This document shows positions 17,585 to 25,930 of a DNA stretch of 64,000 bases, in pieces. Each line of letters begins with the position of its first letter. The first letter of the stretch is position 1. The DNA comes from Kitasatospora xanthocidica. GTDB taxonomy: Bacteria > Actinomycetota > Actinomycetes > Streptomycetales > Streptomycetaceae. Location of the stretch: positions 342,351 through 406,350 of the forward strand of contig NZ_BNBY01000002.1 in the NCBI RefSeq assembly GCF_014656195.1, given 5' to 3'. The notes under the pieces were generated by a model. It saw only the letters and a program-made list of their open reading frames with translations, was not told the DNA's origin and searched no databases. Made by a program: the position numbers and the translations under genes.

Positions 17585-19068
17585 GCGACGTCCTTCGGCT
17601 GCTGCTCGGGGTGCTCCGGCTGCTTCGGGTGCTGCGTCTGCTTCGGGTGCTCCGGCTGCTTCGGGTGCTGCGTCTGCTTCGGGTGCTCCGGCTGCTGCGG
17701 GTGCTGCGTCTGCTTCGGGTGCTCCGGCTGCTGCGGCCGGTTCGGCGGCTCCGACCGGTCCGGCGGCTCCGACCGGTTCGGCGGCTCGGAGCGCTGCCGT
17801 CGCTCGGACCGGTCCGGCCCCGGAAGGGGAGCGCCGGTGCGGGCAGGGCGCGAGGCGTCCACCGACGGCAGCGGGCGCCCCGGCGCGGGCAGCCGGGCGG
17901 AGAGCCGGAAACCTCCGCCGCCGTCCGGGCCCGCGTCGAGGTGACCGCCGAGTGCGCCGACCCGTTCGCTCAGCCCCACCAGGCCGTAGCCACCACCCGG
18001 GACCGGTCCGTCCGGCGGCGCCTCGGCCGGGCCGTTGCGGACCTCGACGGTGGTCGCCGGTTCCCCGTAGCCGACCCGGACGCTGACCGGCGCGGCGGGC
18101 GCGTACTTGCGGGCGTTGGTCAACGCCTCCTGAACCAGGCGGTGCACGGCCAGCCGGTGGGTGGTCGGGACAGTCTCCGGATCTCCGGCGAGGGCCAGTT
18201 CGACCCGCTGCCCGGCCTGGGTCGCCTCGCCGACGAGTTCGGTGAGGTCACGCAGGGCGGGCGCCGGGACGGGCCCGGCCGCCGTCGGCTCGGACGGCTC
18301 CTCGGTACCGGCGGCCGGCCGGACCGGCGGATCTGCCCGCAGCGCGCCCAGGACGTCGCGCAGGTCGTCGAGCGAGCGGGCGGCGGTGGTGCGCAGCAGT
18401 TCGAGGCGGTGGGCGAGCCGGGCCTGATCAGCGGCGACGGTGCCGAGCCGGGCCTGGTCCCGCAGCACCCCGGCGTGCAGCACCAGGAGGCTCAGGCGGT
18501 GGGCGAGCACGTCGTGCATCTCCCGTGCGATCCGCGCCCGTTCGGCGGATCGGGCCTGCTCGGCACGCAACTCCCGCTCGCGGCGCAGCGCGTCGACCTG
18601 TGCGTGCAGGGTGCGGATCAGCACCCGCCTGCCGTGGAGCCACAGGCCGAAGGACAAGGTGGCGGCCTGGACCAGGAGTTGGGACCCCGTGGTGCCGGCC
18701 CAGCCGACCAGCGAGTCCGCACCCGTCGCGCTGACCACCGCGATGACCGCGCCACCGGCCATCGCCGGGCCGGCCCGGCCGAGGTGGGCGAGGTAGAAGA
18801 CGCTGAACAGGCCGGGGAAAGCCCGGTTGAGCAACCCCGCGGTGAGCACCGGCAGTACGGCGGAGGCGACCGGGTGGCGGCGGGCGAAGAGCAGTGAGAG
18901 CGCGGCGAGCGCGACCATGACCGTCCGCGGTACGCGCAGCGGACCGTCGACGTGGAGCCACTGGACCATGGACTCCTCGACGGTGAGGGCGAGCACGCCG
19001 AGCAGCAGCGAGGTGTCGGCCCAGGGCCGGTGGTCCGGGCCGTACCAGCCGAGCAGGCTCCTGCGCAT
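17581..19068 (-). CDS. DesK/NarX-type sensor histidine kinase with Pro/Gln/His repeat tail
   Basis: 495 residues. The N-terminal third has about five hydrophobic segments (from WADTSLLLGVLALTV on) with a short membrane sensor; then HisKA_3 with the H-box IAREMHDVLAHRLSLL; then HATPase_c with VQEALTNARKYAP and the G-box GGGYGLVGLSERVGALGG. ATG 19068 has GGAGGG six bases upstream. After the ATPase domain an extra tail of about 110 residues follows, first SEPPNR/SEPPDR units, then a 12-residue repeat PKQTQHPKQPEH. Such a tail is not part of the kinase fold. Pairs with the regulator at 16925. Confidence 0.92.
   Translation of the reverse strand: MRRSLLGWYGPDHRPWADTSLLLGVLALTVEESMVQWLHVDGPLRVPRTVMVALAALSLLFARRHPVASAVLPVLTAGLLNRAFPGLFSVFYLAHLGRAGPAMAGGAVIAVVSATGADSLVGWAGTTGSQLLVQAATLSFGLWLHGRRVLIRTLHAQVDALRRERELRAEQARSAERARIAREMHDVLAHRLSLLVLHAGVLRDQARLGTVAADQARLAHRLELLRTTAARSLDDLRDVLGALRADPPVRPAAGTEEPSEPTAAGPVPAPALRDLTELVGEATQAGQRVELALAGDPETVPTTHRLAVHRLVQEALTNARKYAPAAPVSVRVGYGEPATTVEVRNGPAEAPPDGPVPGGGYGLVGLSERVGALGGHLDAGPDGGGGFRLSARLPAPGRPLPSVDASRPARTGAPLPGPDRSERRQRSEPPNRSEPPDRSEPPNRPQQPEHPKQTQHPQQPEHPKQTQHPKQPEHPKQTQHPKQPEHPEQQPKDVA
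17618..17725 (-). repeat. 36-bp coding tandem repeat in kinase tail
   Basis: Three 36-bp units (17618-17653, 17654-17689, 17690-17725), the first two identical and the third with one visible change, coding the 12-residue PKQTQHPKQPEH repeat. Shorter related pieces flank both ends. Confidence 0.9.
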
Positions 19069-19276
19069 CGGGGCCCTCCTTTCTCCGCTCCGCGGGCCGT
19101 CGCTACCGTCCCCGGTCCCACTCCCGGTCCCACTCCCGGTCCCGGTCCCGATGCTAGGGGCGCCCGGCTCCACGGCGCCCCTGTCTTCCGACCAACCGCA
19201 CCCTCGACTTTCGTCGGGGGTACGCGTCGCTGACCGGCCGATTCGCGGCGCTCCCACCCTTCCTAGCGTCAACGGT

Positions 19277-20218
19277 ATGACGAACGACCAGCTCATCCAC
19301 CGTCCCGACTCCCCACCCCCGAGGCACGGTTCACCGTCCGGAGGCGACCGCCTGCTGTTCCTCGCCGAGGCGCTGCGCGCCTTCCACGACACCGGCGCGC
19401 TGGCCCCGAGCGGTCCGGAGCTGGTGAACGCGCTGGTGGTACCGGTCATCAGCCGTCCGAACCGCCCGATCTCGGTGCTCGAGGTCGGCGCCGGCACGGG
19501 CGTGGTGACCCGCCGGCTGGTCCAAGTACTGCGCCCGGGCGACCGGTTGCACGTGGTCGAGGCCAACCCGCGGTTCGCCGACCGGCTGCGGGAGGACCCG
19601 GTGCTGGCCGCCCGCCACCCGGCGGTCGGCCTTCGGCTGTCGGCCTGCCGGGTCGAGGAACTGCCACGGTGCCGCCCGTCGGCACCTCTGCCCGCCTCTC
19701 CGTCGTCGCCGACGGAGACGGCGACAGGCCCGGAGGCGGTGGCAGGCCCGGAGGCGGCGGCGGCGGAGCACGGCGAACGGTACGACGCGATCGTCTCCGG
19801 ACTGCCGTTCACCAACTTCCATCCCGCGCAGGTCCGCGAGATCCTCGACCTCTACCTGCGGCTGCTGACGCCCGGCGGCGAGCTGACGTACTTCGGCTAC
19901 CTCGGCACCGCGACGGCGCGCACCCTCACCTCGGGCCCCCGCCGGGGTGCCCGGCACCGGGCGGTGGTGCGGCTGCTGCGGCGGTTCGAGGCGTCGTACG
20001 GCCTGGGCGAGCGCACGGTGTGGCGCAACCTGCCGCCCGCCCGCGCCCACCTGCTGCGCTCCCCCGGCGGGCGGGAGACCTGGACCGGCTCCGAGCCCGG
20101 GACGCGCGACGACACGGCCTCCGAATCGACGGGCGGGGCGGCCCCGCTCGATGATGGACCGGGGCCGGGCCCGGCCCCGACTCTCCGACTCTCCGACTCT
20201 CCGACTCTCCGACAGTGA
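19277..20218 (+). CDS. Class I SAM-dependent methyltransferase (phospholipid N-methyltransferase-like)
   Basis: 313 residues. SAM-binding motif I is VLEVGAGTGVVTRRL and the acidic motif II VVEANPRF follows; the segment YDAIVSGLPFTNF then LLTPGGELTYFGYLGT resembles bacterial phosphatidylethanolamine N-methyltransferase PmtA and rRNA-dimethylase-fold relatives. The ATG at 19277 follows a TAGCGT -10-like sequence closely, so the 5-prime leader is short or absent. It contains an Ala/Gly/Glu-rich insertion near residue 150. Its C-terminus is coded by an 8-bp repeat, so repeat-number changes would alter the final residues. The GNAT gene follows after nine bases. Confidence 0.78.
   Translation: MTNDQLIHRPDSPPPRHGSPSGGDRLLFLAEALRAFHDTGALAPSGPELVNALVVPVISRPNRPISVLEVGAGTGVVTRRLVQVLRPGDRLHVVEANPRFADRLREDPVLAARHPAVGLRLSACRVEELPRCRPSAPLPASPSSPTETATGPEAVAGPEAAAAEHGERYDAIVSGLPFTNFHPAQVREILDLYLRLLTPGGELTYFGYLGTATARTLTSGPRRGARHRAVVRLLRRFEASYGLGERTVWRNLPPARAHLLRSPGGRETWTGSEPGTRDDTASESTGGAAPLDDGPGPGPAPTLRLSDSPTLRQ
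20179..20210 (+). repeat. 8-bp tandem repeat GACTCTCC at the methyltransferase 3-prime end
   Basis: Four exact copies inside the last codons. As the unit is not a multiple of three, gain or loss of one copy shifts the frame through the stop codon and towards the downstream ribosome binding site. Confidence 0.9.
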
Positions 20219-20227
20219 GGTCCCGCG

Positions 20228-20530
20228 ATGACCGTCTCGATCCGCGACGTGGAAGAGAAGAACCGCTTCGAGGCATGGGTGGACGGCGTACTGGCCGGCT
20301 TCGCCGAGTACCTGCGCAGCGACCACCTGGTGGTCTACCCGCACACGGTGGTCGAGCCCGCGTTCGAGGGCCAGGGCATCGGCAGCGCGCTCGCCCGTGC
20401 CGCACTGGACGACGCCCGCGCCCGCGACCTGCCCGTTCTCGCCACCTGCCCCTTCATCAAGGGCTGGATGCTCAGGCACCCCGAGTACACCGACCTCGCC
20501 TACGAGAACCGCAGCCGGGTCGCCGACTGA
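20228..20530 (+). CDS. YjdJ-type GNAT acetyltransferase-like protein
   Basis: 100 residues, the short COG2388 branch of the GNAT fold. The family core is seen as VVYPHTVVEPAFEGQGIGSALARAAL, where the GQGIGSAL loop binds the acetyl-CoA pyrophosphate, and the C-terminal ATCPFIKGWMLRHPEY. ATG 20228 has GAGG nine bases upstream. Likely co-transcribed with the methyltransferase. Substrate unknown. Confidence 0.87.
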   Translation: MTVSIRDVEEKNRFEAWVDGVLAGFAEYLRSDHLVVYPHTVVEPAFEGQGIGSALARAALDDARARDLPVLATCPFIKGWMLRHPEYTDLAYENRSRVAD

Positions 20531-20564
20531 CGGCCGCCGAGCGGCGCCTGGTCGGGCGCCGGCG

Positions 20565-20644
20565 CTGACAGATGACAATCGACAGATTTCAACTTTCAGA
20601 TAACAGACGACAGCGAACAGATTTTGAAATCTGTTCGCTGTCGT
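20565..20644. repeat. Heptad-phased palindromic element, copy 3
   Basis: Here the CAG-type side is long (CTGACAG, ATGACAA, TCGACAG, ATTTCAA, CTTTCAG, ATAACAG, ACGACAG, CGAACAG) and the complementary side short (AATCTGT, TCGCTGT). Core hairpin: 20608-20624 pairs perfectly with 20627-20643 (17 bp, two-base loop). It lies 34 bp after the GNAT stop, ahead of a co-directional gene. Confidence 0.85.
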
Positions 20645-20732
20645 GCCATAGTGGCACCCGGGCCACCCTGCCGCGCCGCGCCCCTCACCCCCGCTCGGCG
20701 CCGCATCCACCCCCGGACCCTCTGGAGTGCCC

Positions 20733-21746
20733 ATGTCTTCGACCTCCCGCCCCGCGCAGCGCCACCTCGGCACCGCCGGTCCCGTCACCTCCGCCCTCGG
20801 CCTCGGCTGCATGGGCATGTCCGACCTGTACGGCCCGGCCGACGAGGCCGAGAGCATCGCCACCGTCCACGCCGCCCTCGACGCCGGGATCACCCTCCTC
20901 GACACCGGCGACTTCTACGGCATGGGCCACAACGAACTGCTGATCCACGAGGCACTGCGCGGCCGCGACCGCGAGGCCGTGCGGATCAGCGTGAAGTTCG
21001 GCGCCCAGCGCGGCCCGGACGGCCAGTGGCTCGGCTACGACGCGAGCCCGGCCGCCACCAAGACCGCGCTCGCCTACACCCTGCGCCGCCTGCGTACCGA
21101 CCACGTCGACATCTACCGCCCCGCCCGCCTCGACCCGAAGGTCCCGGTCGAGGAGACCGTCGGCGCCATCGCCGACCTGGTGAAGGCCGGCTACGTGCGC
21201 CACATCGGCCTCTCCGAGGTCAGCGCCGACACCCTGCGCCGGGCCGCCGCCGTCCACCCGATCAGCGACCTCCAGATCGAGTACTCGCTGCTCAGCCGCT
21301 CGATCGAGGCCACCGTCCTCCCCGCCGCCCGCGAACTCGGCATCGGCGTCACCGCGTACGGCGTGCTCTCCCGCGGCCTGCTCAGCGGCCACTGGGGCCA
21401 GGACCGCGCCCTCACCGGCACCGACTTCCGCAGCCACAGCCCGCGCTTCCAGGGCGAGAACCTCGCCCACAACCTCGCGCTGGTCGAGGCGCTGCGCGCG
21501 ATCGCCACCGCGAAGGGCGCGAGCGTCGCCCAGGTCGCCATCGCCTGGGTGGCCTCGCGCGGCCAGGACGTCGTCCCGCTGATCGGCGCCCGCCGCCGGG
21601 AGCGCCTCACCGAGGCCCTCGGCTCCCTCGACGTCACGCTGACCGAGGCCGACCTCGCCGCCGTCGAGGCCGCCGTCCCGGCCGGCTCCGCCGCGGGTGA
21701 CCGGTACGCTGCCGCGCAGATGGCCCACCTGGACAGCGAGCACTGA
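20733..21746 (+). CDS. Aldo/keto reductase
   Basis: 337-residue TIM-barrel NADPH-dependent oxidoreductase of the AKR superfamily. Catalytic Asp and Tyr are in LLDTGDFYGMGHNE, the Lys in RISVKFGAQ, and the barrel continues with the family segment HIGLSEVSADTLRRAA; the expected catalytic His position after the DHVDIYR strand is Pro/Ala-containing (YRPARLDP), as in several AKR11-like proteins. ATG 20733 has GGAG five bases upstream. It stands before a TetR gene on the same strand, which may regulate it. Confidence 0.9.
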   Translation: MSSTSRPAQRHLGTAGPVTSALGLGCMGMSDLYGPADEAESIATVHAALDAGITLLDTGDFYGMGHNELLIHEALRGRDREAVRISVKFGAQRGPDGQWLGYDASPAATKTALAYTLRRLRTDHVDIYRPARLDPKVPVEETVGAIADLVKAGYVRHIGLSEVSADTLRRAAAVHPISDLQIEYSLLSRSIEATVLPAARELGIGVTAYGVLSRGLLSGHWGQDRALTGTDFRSHSPRFQGENLAHNLALVEALRAIATAKGASVAQVAIAWVASRGQDVVPLIGARRRERLTEALGSLDVTLTEADLAAVEAAVPAGSAAGDRYAAAQMAHLDSEH

Positions 21747-21825
21747 CCGGAACCCACCGGCACGACAAGCACCATCAGCACGACAGGCACGACCCCGACC
21801 GCACGACCTAAGAACGGACCTCCCC

Positions 21826-22416
21826 GTGACCACGGACACCACACTCACCGCCGAGCAGATCCTGATCGCGGCGGAGGACGTCCTCCGGCGGTTCGGCCCG
21901 GCCAAGGCCACCGTCGTGGACGTCGCCCGCATCCTCGGCGTCAGCCACAGCAGCGTCTACCGCCACTTCCCCAGCAAGGCCGCGCTGCGCGAGGCGGTCA
22001 CCCAGCGCTGGCTCGACCAGGCGCACCACGAGCTCGCGGCCATCTCCACCGAGGGCGGCCACTCCGCCGAGCGGCTGCACCGCTGGCTGACGACGCTGTT
22101 CGCGGCGAAGCGAAAGAAGGCGCTGGACGACCCGGAGCTCTTCGCCACCTACATGGTGCTGGTCGAGGAGAACAGCGGCACCGTCGACGCGCACATCGAC
22201 ACCCTGGTCGGGCAGATCGCGCAGATCGTCCAGGACGGCATGGACGGCAAGGAGTTCAAGCTCGCCCACATCCTCAACACCGCCCGCGCCGTCTTCGACG
22301 CGACCGCCCCGTTCCACGACCCCGCCTTCGCGCCCACCTGGTCCGCCCCGGGCGCCGACGACCGCTTCGAGGCCGTCTGGAAGCTCGTCCTCGGCGGCCT
22401 GAAGGCCAAGTCCTGA
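21826..22416 (+). CDS. TetR-family transcriptional regulator
   Basis: 196 residues. The N-terminal helix-turn-helix is clear: AAEDVLRRFGPAKATVVDVA then ILGVSHSSVYRHFPSKAAL. The C-terminal domain resembles TetR_C_7-type ligand domains. Start GTG at 21826 with only a weak ribosome binding site. It is 79 bp downstream of the aldo/keto reductase on the same strand, making that enzyme a plausible target. Confidence 0.92.
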   Translation: MTTDTTLTAEQILIAAEDVLRRFGPAKATVVDVARILGVSHSSVYRHFPSKAALREAVTQRWLDQAHHELAAISTEGGHSAERLHRWLTTLFAAKRKKALDDPELFATYMVLVEENSGTVDAHIDTLVGQIAQIVQDGMDGKEFKLAHILNTARAVFDATAPFHDPAFAPTWSAPGADDRFEAVWKLVLGGLKAKS

Positions 22417-22530
22417 CCGCTGCTCCCCAAAAGCCGCTGGTCCCCGAAGGCCGGAGGGAAATCCGGTCGCCGGGCGCCCCGCCCGTCCGACAGACTGGCC
22501 GCACACAGTTGATCTCACTCGGAGGATGAC

Positions 22531-23463
22531 ATGCGTGCGGCCGGTCCGGCCCTGGACAGCCTGCAAGGGCTCGCCCTCGGCGACGCCTTCGGCGACCGCT
22601 GGTTCTCGGTCCCGGTGGACGAGGCGCCCGCGGCACTGGCCGCCCGCCTGGTCCGCCCCGCCCCCTGGCACTGGACCGACGACACCGCGATGGCGCTGGT
22701 GCTGGTCCGCCACCTGGCCGCCCACGGCGAGGTCCGACAGGACGCGCTGGCCGGGGAGTTCGCCGCCGAGTACACACGCGAGTACGGACGCAAGTACGGC
22801 CCGTCGATGCACCGGGTGCTGCGCGGGATCGGGGCGGGCGGGGACTGGCGCGCCATCACGGCGGGCCAGTTCGAGGGCCAGGGCTCGTACGGGAACGGCG
22901 CCGCGATGCGGGCCGCCCCGCTGGGCGCCTGGTTCGCCGACGACCTGGACGCGGTGGCCCGTCAGGCCGAACTCCAGGCGCTCACCACGCACTTCCACCC
23001 GGAGGCCGTCATCGGCGCGGTGGCGGTCGCCCTCGCGGCCGCGTTCGCCGTCCGGAGCCGGGGCGGAACCGCGCCCGGCCGAGCCGAGTTGCTCACCGAG
23101 ATCGCCGGACGGCTGCCGGACAGCGACGTCCGGTCCGGCCTGCGGATCGCCGCCCGGCTGCCCGGGCACGCCAGCGTCCGGCACGCCGCGAACGTGCTCG
23201 GCTCCGGGATCCTGATCTCGGCGCCGGACACCGTCCCGTTCGCCCTCTGGTCCGCCGCCGGGCACCTGGACTCCCTGCCCGAGGCCATCTGGCACACCCT
23301 GGAAGGCTGGGGCGACCAGGACACCACCTGCGCCGTCTCGGCCGGGGTGGTCGCCGCCCGCACCGGGCTCGCCGACGTCCCGACCGCCTGGCTCACCGCC
23401 CGCGAGGACCTGCCGGACTGGGTCGCCGGGGTGGCGTCGGGCGCGGGCCCGCGGCCGGACTAG
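22531..23463 (+). CDS. ADP-ribosylglycohydrolase (DraG) family protein
   Basis: 310 residues. The magnesium-site motifs are present: WTDDTAMALVLVRHL near residue 50 and GWGDQDTTCAVSAGVVAAR near residue 265; GSYGNGAAMRAAPLG is the central family block. Such enzymes remove ADP-ribose from arginine or related acceptors. ATG 22531 has GGAGG nearby upstream. Its stop codon TAG is the first three bases of an inserted MITE, so the original C-terminus may have been longer or differently ended. Confidence 0.9.
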   Translation: MRAAGPALDSLQGLALGDAFGDRWFSVPVDEAPAALAARLVRPAPWHWTDDTAMALVLVRHLAAHGEVRQDALAGEFAAEYTREYGRKYGPSMHRVLRGIGAGGDWRAITAGQFEGQGSYGNGAAMRAAPLGAWFADDLDAVARQAELQALTTHFHPEAVIGAVAVALAAAFAVRSRGGTAPGRAELLTEIAGRLPDSDVRSGLRIAARLPGHASVRHAANVLGSGILISAPDTVPFALWSAAGHLDSLPEAIWHTLEGWGDQDTTCAVSAGVVAARTGLADVPTAWLTAREDLPDWVAGVASGAGPRPD

Positions 23464-23654
23464 GGCGCGTCTTGTGGATCTTGTCGGATCAGGCCGCGGC
23501 GTTGGGGTGCGTGCATCGCAAGGCGGAGGAGGGAGTCCATGCGGTGGGGGCACCTCCCGGCCGAAGGCTGGGGGCCATCGGCGACCGACGACAACGCAGC
23601 GAGGTGCGTGCCCCGGCGTCGCGGACCCGGCAAAAATCCACAAGACGCGCCCTA
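23461..23654. mobile_element. 194-bp MITE with terminal inverted repeats
   Basis: Begins TAGGGCGCGTCTTGTGGAT and ends with its exact complement ATCCACAAGACGCGCCCTA: 19 perfect terminal bases, extended by several more with mismatches. Both ends are TA, consistent with the TA target duplication of IS630/Tc1-like transposases. It has no coding capacity. Inner inverted segments (GCCGCGGCGTTGGGGTGCGTG against the GTGCGTGCCCCGGCGTCGCGG side) add a foldback structure. It supplies the stop codon of the DraG-like gene. Confidence 0.88.
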
Positions 23655-23671
23655 GCCCCGGTTCCGGCCGG

Positions 23672-23938
23672 TCAGCGCCGGACGATGCGCAGGAGCACCC
23701 CGTAGGCGAACAGCAGCACCACCGCGCCACCGATCGCCGAGACCCAGGTCGTCAGGTCGAGGAAGCCCACCTTCACCGTTCCGTGCATCCAGTGCGAGAC
23801 GATCCAGGTGCCGACGTAGGACCCGGCGATGCCGATCAGGGTGGTGCTGATCAACCCGCGCTCGCCCCTCCCGGGCAACGCCATCCGGGCCAGGGTCCCC
23901 GACACCAGGCCCAGCAGGATCCACGCCATCCAGCTCAT
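23672..23938 (-). CDS. GlsB/YeaQ/YmgE family membrane protein, first copy
   Basis: 88 residues, three transmembrane helices with the family pattern: WILLGLVSGTLARMALPG, TLIGIAGSYVGTWI and WVSAIGGAVVLLFAY. Family members are small stress-associated inner-membrane proteins of unclear mechanism. ATG 23938. It is a tandem paralogue of the gene at 24130, with the same order of glycine motifs. Confidence 0.88.
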   Translation of the reverse strand: MSWMAWILLGLVSGTLARMALPGRGERGLISTTLIGIAGSYVGTWIVSHWMHGTVKVGFLDLTTWVSAIGGAVVLLFAYGVLLRIVRR

Positions 23939-24129
23939 CCGTCGCCCCTCGCGTCATCGGCGTGCCGGCCCCGTCGAGACTCCGGGCCCGTACCGAAGGA
24001 CGCGCGAGGGCGCCGCATGGTTTCCGGCGCCCGCGAGGACCGGCGCGAACCGGCCACCCGGACGACTCGGCTCCGGACCACCCCGCTCCCAACCGCCCCG
24101 CGCCGGACCGCCCTGCTCCGGGCCGCCCG

Positions 24130-24396
24130 TCAGCGGCGCGAGTTGCCGAACAGCAGCCGGTAGACGATCAGCAGCACCAGGGCGCCACCGATCGCCGACA
24201 CCCAGGTCGCCCCGTCGAAGAAGTGCGCGTTGATCGACCGGTGCATGAAGTGCGACGCGATCCAGCCGCCGACGAACGAGCCGGCGATGCCGATCAGGGT
24301 GGTGACGATCAGACCACCGGGGTCCTTCCCCGGCAGCAGCAGCTTGGCCAGCGCCCCCGCCAGCAGGCCCAGCACGATCCACGCGACGATGCCCAT
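24130..24396 (-). CDS. GlsB/YeaQ/YmgE family membrane protein, second copy
   Basis: 88 residues, again three helices: WIVLGLLAGALAKLLLPGKD, TLIGIAGSFVGGWIASHF and TWVSAIGGALVLLIVYRL. Identical length to its paralogue and transcribed first. The ATG at 24396 has GGGAGGGACGG upstream. The pair probably arose by local duplication. The glycosyltransferase is divergent from it. Confidence 0.88.
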   Translation of the reverse strand: MGIVAWIVLGLLAGALAKLLLPGKDPGGLIVTTLIGIAGSFVGGWIASHFMHRSINAHFFDGATWVSAIGGALVLLIVYRLLFGNSRR

Positions 24397-24574
24397 GCGT
24401 CCGTCCCTCCCGTTCCCGGCGCCACGGCCCCGTTCCGTGCGCTCTGCTCCGAAGGACGCCACCGCCCGCCACCCGGTTCCGCCCGCCCGGATCGGCCGCC
24501 CGGATCGGCCGCCCGGATCCACGGCCGTGCGTGGCGTCCTTCCTGCGGGCCGCCCCCGCCGGAATACTGCGGCC

Positions 24575-25819
24575 ATGCGCATCCTGATCGCCACCGCCGG
24601 GTCGCGCGGCGACGTGGCCCCCTTCACCGGGCTCGGGGTCCGCCTGCGGGCGGCCGGCCACCAGGTGGCCGTCGCGACCCACACCACCTTCGCCGAGTCC
24701 GTACGGGCGGCCGGGCTGGAGTTCCGCCCGCTGCCGGTCGACCCGCGCGCCGAACTCGCCTCCGCGCAGGGCCGACGGCTGCTGGAAGCCGGCAGCGGAC
24801 CGGGCGTGGTACTCCAACTGCTGCGACTCGGGCGGAAGTTCATGCCCGCGCTCGGCGACGGCATCGTCGAGGCCGTCGCACTCGGCACCGATCTCCTGCT
24901 GACCACCAGCACCACGAGTGCGCTCGGCCAGGTCGCCGCCGAGGCCGCCGGACTCCCCACCATCGGGCTGTTCCTCCAACCCATGGCCCCCACACGGGAG
25001 TTCGCACCGGCCGTCACGGGCACCCGGTCGCTCTCCCGGCCCGGCAACCTGCTCGCCGGGCACGCCGTCCAGGCCGCGACCGACCAGCTGTTCGTCCCCG
25101 CCGTCCGCGGACTGCGCCGCCGGCTCGGCCTGCCGCCGCTCGGCATCGCCCGGGCCCGGCGCGCCCACCCCGTCCTGCACGGCTTCTCGCCGACGGTCGT
25201 CCCCCGCCCGGCCGACTGGCACCCCCGGCTGGACGTCGCGGGCTACTGGTGGCCGCCCGCACAGCCGGACTGGCAACCCCCGGGCCGGCTCGTCGACTTC
25301 CTCGCCGCCGGCCCGCCGCCGGTCTTCGTCGGCTTCGGCAGCCTGGTCGTCCCGGACCCCGAACGGCTCACCGCCACGGTGCTCGCCGCCGCCCGCGCGG
25401 CCCGGGTCCGCCTGCTCCTCCAGGCGGGCTGGAGCGGTCTGGCCGCCGAGGACTCGGACACCGTGCTGACCATCGGCGACACCCCGCACGACTGGCTGTT
25501 CCCCCGTACGGCGGCCGTGGTCCACCACGCCGGTGCCGGAACCACGGCTGCTGCCCTTCGCGCCGGGACCCCCGCCATCCCGGTCCCCGCCCAACTGGAC
25601 GCGCCCTTCTGGTCCGCCCGGCTCGCCGCCCTCGGCGTCTCCCCCGGACCTGTTCCCCTCGGGGCCCTCACCCCGGCACGCCTCGCGACCGCCCTCCGCC
25701 ATGCCCTGGACACGCCCCACTACCGCACTCGCGCCCGCACCGTCGCCACCACGCTCGCCGCAGAGGACGGTGCCGCGAAGGTCCTGGCCGCCGTCGAACG
25801 GGTCACGGCGGCGGGGTGA
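24575..25819 (+). CDS. UGT/GT1-like glycosyltransferase
   Basis: 414 residues, GT-B fold. N-terminus MRILIATAGSRGDVAPFTGL is typical of the erythromycin/vancomycin-type and sterol glucosyltransferase (GT1) family, with the expected GSRGDV loop; the nucleotide-sugar donor site is the C-terminal VVHHAGAGTTAAALRAGTPA followed by DAPFWSARLAALGVSP. It transfers a sugar to a small hydrophobic acceptor such as a macrolide, sterol or lipid; no biosynthetic cluster surrounds it. It is a single-gene unit, followed at once by heptad element 4. Confidence 0.9.
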   Translation: MRILIATAGSRGDVAPFTGLGVRLRAAGHQVAVATHTTFAESVRAAGLEFRPLPVDPRAELASAQGRRLLEAGSGPGVVLQLLRLGRKFMPALGDGIVEAVALGTDLLLTTSTTSALGQVAAEAAGLPTIGLFLQPMAPTREFAPAVTGTRSLSRPGNLLAGHAVQAATDQLFVPAVRGLRRRLGLPPLGIARARRAHPVLHGFSPTVVPRPADWHPRLDVAGYWWPPAQPDWQPPGRLVDFLAAGPPPVFVGFGSLVVPDPERLTATVLAAARAARVRLLLQAGWSGLAAEDSDTVLTIGDTPHDWLFPRTAAVVHHAGAGTTAAALRAGTPAIPVPAQLDAPFWSARLAALGVSPGPVPLGALTPARLATALRHALDTPHYRTRARTVATTLAAEDGAAKVLAAVERVTAAG

Positions 25820-25930
25820 CGGGCGACGACGAACAGCGAACAACAAACAGATGACAGATTTCGTCATCTGTCATCTGTTTGCTGTCATCTGTCTGCTGTC
25901 ATCTGTCTGCTGTCATCTGTTCGCCGTCAG
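25820..25930. repeat. Heptad-phased palindromic element, copy 4
   Basis: Starts at the base after the glycosyltransferase stop and runs in register to the convergent gene. The CAG-side units are CAGCGAA, CAACAAA, CAGATGA, CAGATTT; the complementary side is long and includes a 14-bp dimer TGTCATC-TGTCTGC repeated. Core hairpin: 25844-25858 with 25867-25881 (15 bp perfect, eight-base loop). The closing CCGTCAG contains the TGA of the transporter gene on the minus strand (25927-25929). Confidence 0.87.

Noticed and set aside
24575..25819. Natural-product gene cluster around the glycosyltransferase
   Set aside because: No polyketide, peptide or terpene synthase genes in the window; neighbours are housekeeping-type.
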